From Oxytricha trifallax (taxonomy: Eukaryota > Ciliophora > Spirotrichea > Sporadotrichida > Oxytrichidae), in the NCBI GenBank assembly GCA_000711775.1, contig ARYC01000615.1:62001-126000 (forward strand): a stretch of 64,000 nucleotides of DNA, written 5' to 3'. A model generated the notes under the pieces. It was given only the letters and a program-made list of their open reading frames with translations. It was not told the origin of the DNA and ran no database searches. Each line of letters begins with the position of its first letter. The first letter of the stretch is position 1. Made by a program: the position numbers and the translations under genes. Shown piece after piece: positions 31,641 through 44,825 of the stretch.

Positions 31641-33612
31641 CATCTTATGATATAATTAAATATATATTAAAGAAATTTATTTATATAATAAAATGAAAGT
31701 ATTTATGTTTTTACTATACACTGCAATTAAATAATGCTGGTAATATTGAGGTAAAGCTTGGAAATAAAATGTATAAATGCTCTCCAATAAAAAAACCAAG
31801 AATAATCCCTACAAATACAAAAGACTTTAAATGTAAATCAATCTGATTAGTGTACAATAATTCATTTTAGTTATTTAATTATTAAGAGTTATTAATAATT
31901 ATAAATTTGTGTGAAAGCAAAGATTTAATAGAACTAGGAATTGACTGAGTTCATTGATTTTCGAAGAAAACACTTATTTGCTCGTAACTAGTATAAGTTA
32001 AGCGACAGTCTGAGCATTTGAATTATAAAGTGGACCTAGCTGTGAAAATGCATCCGGGAAGATTTAAGGATACATTCACCAATTCTAGCACTATGGCAAT
32101 CATAATTTTTAAAAGAAATTGATAAATATATACTAAAGATAATTAAATTAAATATTAGTCAATAAGATCTTAGAAATTATTATAATTATGGTTTTAAGTA
32201 TTCAAATGAACATGGCAATAAAGGTTAGAAACCTCAGCAGAGTACTGAAAGACATTAACATTAAAGAGGAAAGTTAGTGGATGCTGATGGGTACGTTTAT
32301 CATGGAAAATAGGGTAAATTTTATGATTTTGTCCTGAATTTACAGCTTTAAATTTAATTTAAATATATCACTCGGTAGTAATAGAAATCAACTAAGTTTA
32401 CTCAAAATATACAAAATTTGAATCCATTATAAATTCACAGTTGCTGATAATTATGTAAGTTCCTAAATTATTCAATCCTGTGTTATGTTACGGCTACTTG
32501 CATATTCATTCGAGCTACTTCGCACCTAACTTCTTCACATGTTCATCTATGACTCTTTCACTTTGGATTTCCTCCTATAACGATTCATTTGCTCATGTTC
32601 CTTGTCACCACTGCCCTGAACTGGTTTTAGTTCTTATTATTAACATTATACTTAACAATATTCTAACAATTTTCATTATTTATCAAAAGGGACCAGTTAA
32701 AATCTAAATAAATATGACAAAACAATTCAATAGTTTAATTACTAAATCATTGAAATTGGATGTGAACTGTTTAATATTAAAATTAAGGTAGTAGCTATAA
32801 AACATTCACATTAAATTCAAGGATAATTTAAAATGATAAATCCTTCAGATTAAGATCATAATATTAATGGTATTAATATATTAAGCTTAAGATAATTTTT
32901 TTAAAAATAAGCTTAAGAATGATAATAATATTTAAAACTACAAAGAAGTTACTCTATCTTGTCTAAGTTGCTTCAATTTTATCATTAAATACTCGTTTAT
33001 TAATGAAGGTTTTTAAAATAATTTTGAAAGTCTTGCAAGTGTAACTAAAGAAGTAAAAATAATTACGAATCGAGTTAATTTATAGCGCATAAATAGCAAA
33101 TTTGGAATTATAGATAAGACATTATTAAATTCAAACTTTTAAATTAAAATGACTAGTGATGAGAAGAGGGTCTATGTAAATGATATTCATAAGTCGACCT
33201 TGCTTTAAAGTTTATTTGTGATCATTAGTTCAATAGCTCTTTTATAATAAATTCAATAGTATGCTATGGTTGTTGTCCGAAGTTGAATAGGTATTATTTC
33301 TTGCATAGATATATTCTTTAATAGTTTACGGAGCAATGCTCTCTAGACAGTTTAGAACCAATTTCCTCTATTCAAAAGTAAACATTTTTGGATCAATTAA
33401 TAGTTTCAAAGAATTTCTAAAGAATCGTAAGCAATTCATATAAACCTAGACTAATGAACTCGACATTAGCTAATTCTTATTTTAATGATAAATTATATTT
33501 CAAAACTTCATGAATTTTCTTCAACAAACAACTTTTTAAGTTATCATAATTTATAGTTGGAAATTGATGAATTTAAATTAATAATTATAAGTTAAAATGA
33601 AAACAGATTGAG

Positions 33613-33860
33613 ATGAACGCGATGGAGATATTCATTCACAAAATTTTTGTAAGTTACACTTTAGAAATCTTTTATATATTTAATACTCTCTCAACAATAG
33701 GACAGAAAACGGAAGGGGTTGAGTATGGACTTCAGAAAATACCAGAGAGAGGTAGTCAAGGAACACTTAAAGACAAAGCCAGAAAAAGATATGAAGGATA
33801 TAGGAAAAATGACAAAGCTGTGCGATGGTTACCATTTTCATTTCTACCAAATAGTATTCA
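33613..33860 (+). CDS. Possible short coding block, basic
   Basis: Two frames overlap. The more natural one reads MDFRKYQREVVKEHLKTKPE and KDMKDIGKMTKLCDGYHF (about 33726-33842). It is basic and probably helical. No family recognised. Confidence 0.35.
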
Positions 33861-34346
33861 TATTGTTATTCATTTAATTGTTAATACCTTATATTTTACA
33901 CAAAATTTATCATAAAGGGTCTAGCTTTGCTATATTAATATTCATAATGATGATTCCTAAGTAAAATATAATTTAAACTTAAAATTTCTAAAATCTTTTG
34001 TTGTTGTTTTCAGATTTTTATGCAATATATTTTCTTTTACAAGTTGTTAATTTTTTAAAAAGCATAAAGTGATAATCTAAATGATTTTTTAAAAATATCG
34101 ATATAAATAAAACGAATGATATTGATGAACTTTTAAATTTTATAGAGATACTTTAAATAATTTCTTTAGCATATTTAAGAAATTCTCTTAAATATTAATA
34201 ATAATGATAATAATTAGATCACATTGACAACTCTGGGGCCCCCAATCGATTATATGTTGGTAATTTGTAAGGGTCAAGCCATTTTAAATGTAGAAAGAAT
34301 CGTTAATGTGGACATTATCTTCAATTAAAATCTTCTCTCTCTTTTC

Positions 34347-35738
34347 TCAAACCATTTCATCTTCTATCTCTATTTTTTTCTCTATCTCTTTCTTCTTGTA
34401 CTTCTGGAGATTTTGAGATTACAGGGTTGAGGTTGGTTAACCGTAACATATTTGTCTTATTGTATAAGGTTGGTGAGCAGTGCTCTTTCCTATATAATTC
34501 TTAATTTTAACTCATGCTGAAATAAGGGGATGAGTTAGTTTAGTAACTGGATTTCATATTATGTAAATAATGGATCTTGATTGATTTTCTTTGAGTCAAT
34601 TAATCTTTAAAGTAATTAAAACCTGATCTCACTGTATTTACATTTTTGAAAATTAGTTAGGAAAAGTTATTTTTATACTTCATTTGTTCTAAGTAGTATA
34701 TCTAGTTCTATTTTGATCTACTATACCGATGTTCCTTTTCATATAGTTTAAGGATCTGTTGGAGTATTGATCAGAATCTTGTCAGATTCTGATGTGTCCT
34801 TAGTCGTGACGTATTTTCTAACTCCCTATTTAGACCTACCCCCACTGATGAAGCGACTGTAGAAATATGGTTTTCACGAAAGTAATATTTTTTGGGTAGT
34901 CTTTCTCTTTCTTCATTCTTGTCAAACTCTAGTTGTTTTTGTGGGTTTAGAACCCTAGCTTCCTAATGTCTAGGTTCTTTGTTAGTTATTTTACTTGAAT
35001 TAAAGAAAGTTGGCATCTAAGGTTGTTTTTTAGGATTTGGTTAAAAGATTTTTGTAGTCAATCTCTTTTTCAAATTTTAGTAGTTTTTCCCATCCTATTT
35101 AGTAAAGGGATTTTGATTTTGGTGTTTATAGGTTTTATGAATGTTTGAAGTAGATTGAGACATTGGGAATATTTCTAAATGCTCATATTGAGTTGAAGCG
35201 TCTACTAGTTAACTCTTTGTTTAATTAACTTACTGTTTGTTTGCTTGATAGTTTTATTTGTGGGTATCTTCCTTGTGAACAAGGTTATTAAACAGTTTAG
35301 TGAAGGTGTCTCTCTATTAAAAATGATTCACGGTAAGTAGTTAGGAATCTACCAGTTAAACTCTGATTGTTTTGATAGTGAATCTTGGAATTAAACCTTT
35401 CTTTATTTAGGCCATTTTGATTGATAGTATATGTCGTCATCTTCTCTACTCTTGTAGTAACTTTCTAAGAAGTCATCATCTATTGGTGAGAACTTTGGGT
35501 CCTCATCCATCATTGGCAAATCGCCATCGTGTAGTATCTTTTAAGCGTGGTATTAGGTGATATGAGTGTTTGGTAGAAATTCATCTTCAGACATTTCCCT
35601 GTCTATTTCCCAATGTTCATTGTCTTGTCCATTGGTATCTTTGAACTATTACAGTTCTTCGTTTTGGAAAGAGCTTTAGGTACCATACCTATTCGGTGGA
35701 ACCTTGCTGAACGTCCAGTTTTTAAAGGCGTATTGCAT
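34347..35738 (-). CDS. Host gene, unknown, acidic N-terminus
   Basis: ATG 35738 (MQYAFKNWTFSKVPPNRYGT) opens an acidic block with WEIDREMSEDEFLPN and FLESYYKSREDDDIYYQ to about 35400. Later blocks read LTGRFLTTYRESFLIERHLH, then SQSTSNIHKTYKHQNQNPF and LEFDKNEERERLPKKYYFRE. The last (about 34420-34347) is QNLQKYKKKEIEKKIEIED ending in TGA. The frame changes at about 35330, 35210 and 34790. Residue use is convincing throughout; about 400 residues in all. No domain recognised. Confidence 0.6.
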
Positions 35739-36165
35739 TAGAAATGGAATACTAGCATACTAGAAAACGTAAATTTTTAACTTTTTAAGTTAATACTATT
35801 ATTAGATATTAATAGATTTTTTCTATATTTGACAAAGTTTGCTATCCAATCATTAAAATGGTTGACTTTCTGCTAAATACTAACAAATGCTAAGCTAAAA
35901 ATGTTAAGCATTAATTAAATTAATAATAATTTCAATAAGATTTTACACTTAATTTTAATGTTTAATTATATGAACCTAGAATACTCTTATTGAAGATTAA
36001 TTTAGTTTTAAACTAGTTTTATAAAATATAACTTTGAATACTGGAGACCTGTTGTTACAGTCCAAAACAGAAACAAAAATAATTGTTTTTTAATTACTTA
36101 ATTATTTTTCGAATAATATGAACTTGAATTAGATGTAAAATAAGAAAGTCTAGGTAATGGTTAAA

Positions 36166-36840
36166 GTGCGAGAAATAAAACGAAATCAAGCGAAAATGCT
36201 TAAATTTATTGAATGTTTACTGGACCCATTTCGTATTGAAGTCATTTGGACAGTGCCGTCGAAGATTAGAGATAGAGTAACGCTTGGAGAGAATATCAAA
36301 TAACATGCAAACTAGCAATATGGTATCGGAGTAAATTTATCAGGATTTGTATTTGAGGATTTAAATTTAATTCGGTATCTATAGCAGATTCACGCTAAAA
36401 GCTTAAGAAAAAAGATCAATCGAATGATTTAACAGATAAACATCTAAATCTCAACTATTTATGTTGTCTGCCTGTGTTTGTATATACTGTAATGCTATAT
36501 AAACTATATAATTTTCTTAACTTAAAATCCAGAATTATTTTCGAAACAACTTCTATAATTGCAACAATAATAAATCAATCAATAAGACTCTTCAGTTAGA
36601 AACCTTATCAAATAATTAATTATTTTTAGCTTTGTAAGTAGTAATTACATATTAATATTTTTTTCATATTTAATTCACTCCATTAGCAAGACTGAATTAA
36701 TATTTTTTCATTAAAAAAGTAGCTCTAAAATACTTTTTTTAAGGGAAAGTTTATAGCATATATTTATCTTAAAAACACAAATATTTTCAACATAAATTTA
36801 TTTGAGATAAACTAGGAAATTAAGCAATAATTAAACTTGA
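36166..36840 (+). CDS. Plus-strand ORF, unknown
   Basis: Open in the ciliate code from before 36166 to TGA 36838-36840. The first 105 residues look real (QAKMLKFIECLLDPFRIEVI, then WTVPSKIRDRVTLGENIKQ and LSGFVFEDLNLIRYLQQIHA). The rest is hydrophobic and AT-driven and may be chance. It runs opposite to the surrounding minus-strand genes. Confidence 0.4.
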
Positions 36841-38169
36841 ATTATGTTCTAAGATAATTTTTCATATCTTAATTTAATTTGTCAAGATGTATGCATGCTA
36901 TTTGAAGCTATATTAACAAGGGTTTAATAAATTTATATTTTTAAATCATTTTTATAATGTTTAAGAAATTTGTAGATCAATATATTTAAAATAAATATTA
37001 AAATAGTGGGATAAAAAATACGTCATTAATAGTAGAATCATAATATTAAATAAATCCAATTAAATTGGTCGATTTAAGTTATTAAGAGTATCTTCAATTA
37101 AGATATTTAAGTTTGCTTAAGTAAATTGTCCTTTTATAAATATTACTTATAAAAATAACATTGGCAATTGATAATAGTTTATGTTCTCATAATTTCTAGC
37201 AAGTATAAACTAAGTTTCCTATAAACTTCAACATTTTGATTTGATTTAACTAATACTGCTTGAACTAGAATTCATCTTTAAATAAATTTATTGTACAACT
37301 TTTCTTAATATCCCTTTTAAGTATTTTGATATATTCTAAAGGTTTATAATGGCCTTTATGTTTATATTTAAAAAATGACATCGCTAAACAATGAAATATA
37401 ATATTATAATATTTAATTTAACTATAAAAATATTAAAAATACTTTAAAAATAAGAAGTTTTTTTAATTGTTTCTGATATTCTCCATGAAAGTATTATTAT
37501 TAAGATTTTAAAGAATTAGAATGGCTTTTTTAAATATCAAACAATATTAGATTGTGAATATATTTACATGAGTATGCTAAGGAATTATAAAGGAATAGAT
37601 TATAATATAAAGTTCCAGCTTCTAAATAAATCTTTTTACTAGATCTGCATAATAAATAACTTCATGATCTCCAATAAATAAGAATTTTAGAATTATTTAA
37701 TAGATATTATTCTAATAAAATATAAAATATCGAGTAAGATATTTAATTCATAAATCCCATAACTTGCAGCTATTATTCATGCATTTACAAATGAAATAGT
37801 TTGATCAGGCACTAAAAAAAATAAATTGTTAAACTATTTGTTTATCATTGTCTAATTCTTTAAATTTATGCATTGAAAGTTCAAAGTAAGAAATGACAAA
37901 GTTAAAAATAATAATAATAATATGTGTAATATCAAAATAACCCTATGTTAAAAGGAATCTTGAATATAATAGCAAGCTCTATCTGATTATGGTAAAACAT
38001 ATTTTTCAATTAAAACATATCTCATATTAAATATGTCTTCTTCAATTCTTGAACAATACATTTCTCATAAAGCTTTTACTCGTTTTTGCCCAAATTAAAT
38101 TTCCAATTCTGTTCTAACTATTGTTATTCAAATGCTTAATTATATGTAAAAATTGTTAATTTTGGTGAT

Positions 38170-39590
38170 TTTTTCTACAAATTCAAAAAAAAATATATTC
38201 ATGCTTTTCATATTTACACTTGGATGCCAATTCTTTAAATCTAAACTTCGCGATGTATTTGCACGTTGTTACATATAGTCTCTGTGTATACTTCTTCATT
38301 TACTGATTATCACACATCTCACTCCTCCATTTTTTTACTATTAGTTTCTCCCAATCTATAATAATTGATTAATTTAGATTCTGTCTATCTCAATTTTTGT
38401 TTATTCATGATATTAAACAAAATGCAGCAAGTTTAATCTCAAGCTAATTAGATGCTATTTCTCAAAAGATTTTCAGCTACAAATCATTTTATAAATTGCT
38501 TAGTAATTAATTCTAATATTTTGAGTCTGCCAAACAAAAAGACCTTGACCATAAAATATCAATCTATTTCCATTTTCCCCTCTTCTCAACATGTTATTTT
38601 CCTGATATAAAATACAGTTTACGATGTTTTTTATAGATCAAGAAAACAACAAAAACATTTATTACTATATATATATAGTATATCATATATATATATATAT
38701 ATATATATAGAATCTAGCTCAATTTTACTATATTTAGTATTCTTTTGATAACTGTTTAGTATAATGATTCTAAAATATCATTCTGGTGTTTCCAAATATT
38801 TAAATTACAAACCTTCAATTAGCTTATCCAATACAATGCTAAATAAATGTATTCTTTTGTAATTCCAAATCATTTGAATATTCATTGTATTTTTATGTTA
38901 GTATTATTCAATTTGTTATTAAAATTTCCCATAAAAATATTAACAGCATCCAATCAAATCGAAGTATTTTCATTCTAAATTTATTACACTCCAGCCTTTA
39001 TATGGTTTTGGGGTTTTCTGTAGCATTTTAACTTTCCTTTAATTATGATATAAGTCTTCTATATATTATTGCTATAAATAAATGCACAAAACTCAATAAT
39101 ATCCATCATAAATAATTATCTGTTGCTTCCCCATTAATTAAAAATTGATCTCAACCATAACTTTAGCAGATTATTTCTTAAGAATTTTACAAATTATAAT
39201 TTTATTTTTACTTCTTAAGTATATATTGAATTTTCTTCATGACCGTTGAACTGAACTCTTTTATCTCTTGATGTATTTAATGTTTTCTGTTTGGTTTAAT
39301 TTATCAATTTTTTGTATTATTTGTATAAAATTTTTTTGAACTTATTGAATATTTGTAAAGTCCTCATACTTGATAACTTAAACCTCTTTGTAATTTCTTC
39401 ATAAATAAGTACCTTTATTTAACATTCCATGTTGGTACAACTTACATTCACATTCTTACGACTACATAATACCTTTATTCCTAATTTACTCTACTTTAAT
39501 TCATTTAATATTTTTTAACTCTCTAATTTGGATTTCTAATTTATTATAATTGTTGTCATACTTCACATTATTTTATACACATTGAGAATT
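38170..39590 (-). CDS. AT-rich host gene blocks, unknown
   Basis: About 39590-38954 is open for more than 200 codons without TGA, with KYDNNYNKLEIQIRELKNIK at the start (one frame) and then KQSKLGIKVLCSRKNVNVSC, EEITKRFKLSSMRTLQIFNK and LRNNLLKLWLRSIFNQWG. 38950-38785 continues with HKNTMNIQMIWNYKRIHLFS. Shorter blocks follow to 38170. Such length without TGA plus natural residue use indicates a gene despite about 20% GC. No family recognised. Confidence 0.5.
38665..38711. repeat. AT dinucleotide microsatellite
   Basis: Two runs of (AT)n separated by AGTATATC. Confidence 0.8.
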
Positions 39591-40029
39591 CAATAATTGG
39601 ATATTTAAAATTTTCCAATTAAACTTGATACTGACTTCATATTAAGCTTCTTATTGTTATTTGAATTCCCTTTAAAAAATTCTACATGCTAATATTATAT
39701 TTTATTGTAAATTATAAAATAAAATTACCAGAAATGTGTGAATAAATATTAAAATATCTGCATGCATTAATTAACAGTTAATTTTTCATTATATCATATT
39801 CTAAAATATTAGAAATTATTATATTATACCTATAAATACGGTAATTTTCAACCACTGGGACTTTACAAGTATGAAAATTTAATTAAATGTTTTTAAATAT
39901 TTAGCTTATTCAATATAAATACCATATAAACTCAAGATAAAAAAAATTTAAATTTTTATACAACCACTTTTAATTTCATCTAAGATATTAAACAGTTGTG
40001 ATATTCAATTAATTGATGCGATTCTATGC

Positions 40030-41250
40030 TCATTGAGGACTCCCTTTCTTCAAATTGGACTAATTTTTAATTTTACCTGTCCTTTTACTACTTCTTAAAT
40101 TAGTAAATCTTCTCATCCTGATCTTTAGTTCTCTTGATTTCTCAAGTTCCTGATGTTAACCGTATCTTATTGGAGGTATAAAATTATTCCATCATCGTTA
40201 AATCTTAGCTTAATTCATTTATCTTATCTCTAAGCTTATATAATTTTTGTTAATTCTAAAAAGAAAGTCTAGTTTATTTACTAAACCAGTTTATATCTAT
40301 AAGTCTATATTGTTGTCTTGATTAATCTTCTGCGCAGTAGGTTTATGACTAATGGCTTTTACTTAAGATACTAAGCATTTTACTACGTAATTGCATTATA
40401 ATCTTCATATTTAATCATTTCCAATTTTTTCCCCTCAAGATGAATTCAACCTCGAAATTTAAACAGACACCTCATAATGTTACCTCGTATTGTTCCATTC
40501 TTTTGCTCAATTTTGTAAATCTTTTGTTGCCCTCGTTTACACACTCTTCCATTTAATTACCATCTTTTTATTATTAATATAATTACTTGATTGTAATTCT
40601 CTGATTCTGATAAAATTAGGCTCATAGGTTGTTAATTTTACTTTAAATATTTAAGATATTTGAGACTTATTTTCATATTTTTGCTCATCGAATTTCACCT
40701 CCATTTTTAATAACTCACTTTAAATAGTAATTTTACTAGGGGGTAGCCCTAATCTAGCTGCATAAATCTCTAAATGACCACGTCATGTTTATAATGATCT
40801 CATTTGTTAATGATTATACATGTTAATTAGTCTTATTCCATAAATATTTTTAAGAGTCTTTTATATCACATGCACTTTTATCATTTAAACGTTTTTAAGG
40901 TGATTTTAGTCCACAAATACTTTTAATGTAAATTAATCAGTAGTGGTCATTCGATAGTCCACAATTATCATCTCTTAACTTATCGCCAGCATAGTTTTCA
41001 TTGCACATTTAGTTTACCAATAGCTTTTACCTTTTTTATGTGATTTTTTTTATTTTTCTATTTATATTTATAATGCTCATTAGTTTAAGTAATTCTTGTA
41101 TTTTTTTGTTAATTTCTTTATGCTCTTCTGACCCAAATCTATTAATATACTGTATCTGCTGGTATCTCTGAGTTTCATCACATTTTCAAGTTTATGTGAG
41201 ATACAATTGGTTTAATAAAGTTATTCTTTTTATTATATTTACGTTTTTCC
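40030..41250 (-). CDS. Host gene blocks, possibly downstream exons of the ubiquitin-like gene
   Basis: Minus-strand blocks in order: QRYQQIQYINRFGSEEHKEI and NKKIQELLKL (about 41180-41085); MTWSFRDLCSQIRATPQQNY (about 40785-40725); EVKFDEQKYENKSQISQIFK and YEPNFIRIRELQSSNYINNK (40715-40560); MEECVNEGNKRFTKLSKRME (about 40557-40490); KLEMIKYEDYNAITQQNAQY (40435-40250); and IRYGQHQELEKSRELKIRMR, ending at TGA 40032-40030. All need TAA/TAG as Gln. The protein is Lys/Glu/Gln-rich and helical. Whether this joins the exons at 41536-41710 is unproven. Confidence 0.5.
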
Positions 41251-41286
41251 TTATTTTGTTAATCTAAACGAGTAGTTTTGCTTATA

Positions 41287-41485
41287 GACTGAGACGGGCT
41301 TGGCTGGTCCTGAGAGGTGGCCACTTAGGACTTGTAGTGTAAGTGGTAGCAGGCGAGTTCGACTCCCCCAATCTCCTGGTCTTTATGCCAAAAACTTAAA
41401 CTGTCACACTGTACTGTTCCGAGTCTCCATCATCCGAGTGAGTAAGGGTAGAATTTATAGAGGACCAGCCAAGCCCGTCTCAGTC
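41287..41485. mobile_element. 199 bp GC-rich element with perfect 25 bp inverted ends
   Basis: GACTGAGACGGGCTTGGCTG plus GTCCT at the left is matched exactly in reverse at 41461-41485. It is near 50% GC in an AT-rich setting. Inside, TAGTGTAAGTGGTAGCA resembles a tRNA D-arm/A-box and GAGTTCGACTC a B-box, but they are adjacent with no anticodon arm. It is probably a small non-autonomous element carrying a degenerate tRNA-like promoter, inserted just downstream of the ubiquitin-like exon. No target duplication is seen. Confidence 0.65.
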
Positions 41486-41535
41486 AAGACCTACATAACA
41501 AGAAGCACTATAAAGAGAATGGAATAAAAACTTAC

Positions 41536-41710
41536 CTTGTCTTGAATCTTAGCCTTGACATTTTCAATGGTGTCTGATGGCTCAAAAGGTGAAACTCTAT
41601 TTCTAGTAATAATTAATTAAAGATAACAAGATAGATTAATTATTATACATTACCTTATAGTTACTCTCTATTCTCTAGTATCGCCAATAATGGGGGTAAA
41701 AATCTAAATT
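41536..41710 (-). CDS. Ubiquitin-like domain, N-terminal exons
   Basis: Exon 41536-41602 ends in EPSDTIENVKAKIQDK, identical to residues 18-33 of ubiquitin, followed by the donor GTAAGTTTTT. An upstream exon (41653 to about 41710) is joined across an intron GTAATG...TTACTAG and reads GDTREQRVTIR, replacing the usual second strand. Only the N-terminal half of a ubiquitin fold is present. The expected EGIPPDQQ continuation is not in the next 200 bp, where the GC-rich inverted-repeat element sits. This is a ubiquitin-like protein rather than polyubiquitin, since the first 17 residues differ. Confidence 0.7.
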
Positions 41711-42003
41711 AGCAAAAATTTTTACTAAAACAGTAATTAAAAGATTACAAACTGTTGGGCTGTTTAGTTTGTTAATCTGCAGTAATTCTATGTATTTTTT
41801 ACTTATTTCACATTTTTTAACCAGAAACTTAGTATGTTACGAATGTTCAAGTCACATAGTATTTTAAATTTTCATATCTTTATATCACTTCTTCTCTTAA
41901 TTTTATTAAGCATTTTTTAAGAATACAATCTTTTTTATCGTTTAATTTCAAGTTTTATTAGCTTTCTATTTTTCTTGAAGCAATCTAATGCTCTCTTAAA
42001 TTA

Positions 42004-42760
42004 TCAATAATTTTTAATGTTTATTAGAAAATCAATTACAAAAGTAATAAATATCTCTAGTCTTATTATATTAGTAGTTTATATTAGAAGAATAGGGAGT
42101 CTTACAAATAAATATAGAATAGTATTTGCGATAGTCTGCTTCCTTATGCAGTTCCCTTTTTTGGCTTCGATTCCAACCTCCTTCAAATTATAGTTTGTCA
42201 TTAATGTCTAGAAGTTCCTTACAATTCGATCTGCTTAGTTTTGAAGATTTCCCTTATATTTTATTTCCAGACTGTATTATACACTTTTTAAAAGCTTACG
42301 CGGAGTACTTCCTTTTTGATTATCTTATGTATCACTTAATTTGTTCCAGTTGTATAATTAAGCAGATATGGGTATTTTTTTCTCCTTAAACCCATTTAAG
42401 TAATTGTTTTTCAGCATTATTTCACTTTTCTCTCCTAAATCCTGTCAAAGATGACTTTTTCCATTATTTAAACTAATTTTAGTTGGTAATAGTCTGATAT
42501 TGCTGATCTCTCGGCATAAGTTGACTTACCTCTTCCTTAGTAGGAAGCGTCTCACTTCTTTGATTTATTGGTGTATTTCATTCACATTTAACCACTGGGT
42601 TATCTCTTTGAAAACCGTTTCTTATAATTGTTTAGATTTAGCAAAGATTTCTCTATCAAACTAATCTTGACAATGATATATTGAAATTACATTATTCATT
42701 ACTCTTTTCAACTTCTTATTATTCAAAATTTGTTCCAGCAAAAGATTAGTGAATCAACAT
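42004..42760 (-). CDS. Host gene, two exons, unknown
   Basis: Exon A (about 42760-42533) reads QILNNKKLKRVMNNVISIYH, then VFKEITQWLNVNEIHQQI and RRFLLRKR, ending at the donor GTAAGTCAAC. Exon B (about 42453-42004) reads MLKNNYLNGFKEKKIPISAQ, then YSLEIKYKGNLQNQADRIVR and YNLKEVGIEAKKGNCIRKQ, with TGA 42006-42004. The last 35 residues are hydrophobic. No family recognised. The 5' end is not defined; a foldback element starts 160 bp upstream. Confidence 0.6.
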
Positions 42761-42917
42761 ATATAATTAAAATTATAACAATTAAATATATAAAAATAAA
42801 GTTAATCTATAAGACCACTATTATGGTAAAATTAAGAGACATTTAAAACAATATTATAATTTAGTTTATTAAAAGAACTTTTAAATTTATGACTTATATT
42901 ATAATATTAATAATATT

Positions 42918-43322
42918 GTAGAAATACATTAGAATTTGGAAAATTAATATGAATAAATTAATAATAAACTAAATTATTGGCAGTTAAAGTTGTCCAATTC
43001 AAACGATCTTGGGCTTATTCGATAGAGAATTCAAAAATAGCTGGACTTTACTATTGGCGGTACTATTTTATCCCATCCCTGGAGCGAGATAACTCAACTT
43101 TAATGTGAAGGTGTAATTTATTGAATTTAGAGGTGTTTAATTAAAGTCGAGATATCTCGCTCCAAGGATGGGATAAAATAGTACCGCCAATAGTAAAGTC
43201 CAGCTATTTTTAAATTCTCTATCGAATAAGCCCAAGATCGTTTGAATTGGACAACTTTAACTGCCAATAATTTAATTTATTATTAATTTAATCATAATTA
43301 ATTTTCCAAATTCAAATGTATA
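42918..43322. mobile_element. 405 bp foldback element, family A copy 1
   Basis: Almost perfectly palindromic: arms about 42918-43110 and 43135-43322, sharing CAGCTATTTTT, GTCCAATTCAAACGATCTTG and GGATGGGATAAAATAG in inverted order, with a 20-30 bp loop. Termini resemble the element at 53179-53599. No coding frame. Confidence 0.85.
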
Positions 43323-44429
43323 TAATATCTTAATTATTCCTAATCTGTGTTTACTTTCACTATTTTTTTGAGATTTTTGTTTTAGTGTTCTTAAAATAAT
43401 CAAGATTCTTTATAACAATAAATAAAAAAGTTTGGTTAATATTTAATTGCTATATTATAATAATAAGGATACTTTATTATATTAATAAACACAAGTACAA
43501 CTCTATGAAAGTTTAATTAAAATTTAATTTGAAATCTAAAGAATTCCTAAATTTACTATATAATAGAAACTTTGATATATTAACAGGGAAATAAAATTAA
43601 TAAATTAATGATTTTTAAATATTTAGATTGTTCAACAATTGAATAAATGTTTGACTATGAAAAATAAATCTATCAATATAGCTAAATATAATCAACATAA
43701 GTTGCATGATATTTGTCCTTTGCAAAATAATATTAATGAAGTTTGTTTAATTACGTTCAGAAACCTACTTAAAATCCTTATTAACTCTAATAATTTAAAA
43801 AATTTAAAATTAATAATACCCACAAATTTACCGTATTTAACTTTTTGATTATTATTGTGACAATTTCATATTGAGCTTCCCTTCGAAATTTTCTGTAGAT
43901 TTTAATATTGCGTTTAAAAATTTAAGAATTATACTATGTGTTTTTTCTCCCAATTTAGTTTTCTTGTTATTCTCACTCTATAGGTGTATTAAATTGTTTT
44001 TGTTTAAATGAACACTTTAGAAGATAAAAGATATTTTTAAGTTATATGATGGCCCTGTTACATTGTTTAAATTTAGTCTTTCCTTTAAACTTAAACTCTT
44101 CAAATTTGTTGGCTAAGCTTATTACAATGTCATATATGGCTTTCTCCGAGGTATTCTTGTATAAATTCCTTTCTTCGTGTATTTTTTCTTTATAAAACTA
44201 AATTAGACATATTACATAGATCAGATAGTTTCATTTCTTAATTATATTCTACTAACATTACCCAAAATATTTTAAATAAACAATTATCATAATAGCCCTT
44301 CTTTATCAGACATTGAAAATTGACTTCGTAATATTTTATTATAAAAACTATCTATTGTAATTTATGGATAATTGTTCTTATTTAGTTTGTTTACAGGTTA
44401 AAGTTATATACAAGAAATCTCAATCACAA

Positions 44430-44825
44430 ATTTCAGAAAGAAGTTTTTCTTCTTTGATGTCCTTTTTTTACTATAATGAATTTTACGTAAGAAATATTCT
44501 AGAATAAGCTCACAAGAAACATTTCCCACTTCTTCAGAAGATTGAAAGAAACAAGGCATATAAATAGGCAAGACTTGGCTAACAGAACTAAAGTTATATC
44601 GTTAGCTCTATTGTAATCTATAATTCATAACTTTGGATGAAAAATTCGAACTAATTTATTCCTAATGAAAGAGCATACAAAAATAAACAGAGAGAAATAC
44701 ATAGACTATTCATGAAATAAGCAAGAGCCTTTAATAGAATGTCTAAAAGACGGGTAAAAAGAATTCATATTATTGTTATGCCTAAAAGTGAGTTACCACG
44801 TGTCTTAGCCAAGCAAAGAAGATGA
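44430..44825 (+). CDS. Host gene block, basic, unknown
   Basis: A plus-strand frame reads YNEFYVRNILEQAHKKHFPL, then QKIERNKAYKQARLGQQNQS, then NERAYKNKQREIHRLFMKQA and a basic C-terminus VMPKSELPRVLAKQRR before TGA 44823-44825. About 115 residues. An upstream frame change in a T-run near 44468 precedes it. No family recognised. Confidence 0.55.

Noticed and set aside
39004..39018. GGTTTTGGGGTTTT, a spirotrich telomere-like tract
   Set aside because: It falls inside a long open minus-strand frame (reads RKPQN) and is only 14 bases, so it is most simply coding sequence.
41325..41380. A tRNA gene on the plus strand
   Set aside because: D-arm-like and T-arm-like pieces are adjacent, the T stem does not pair well and there is no anticodon arm.
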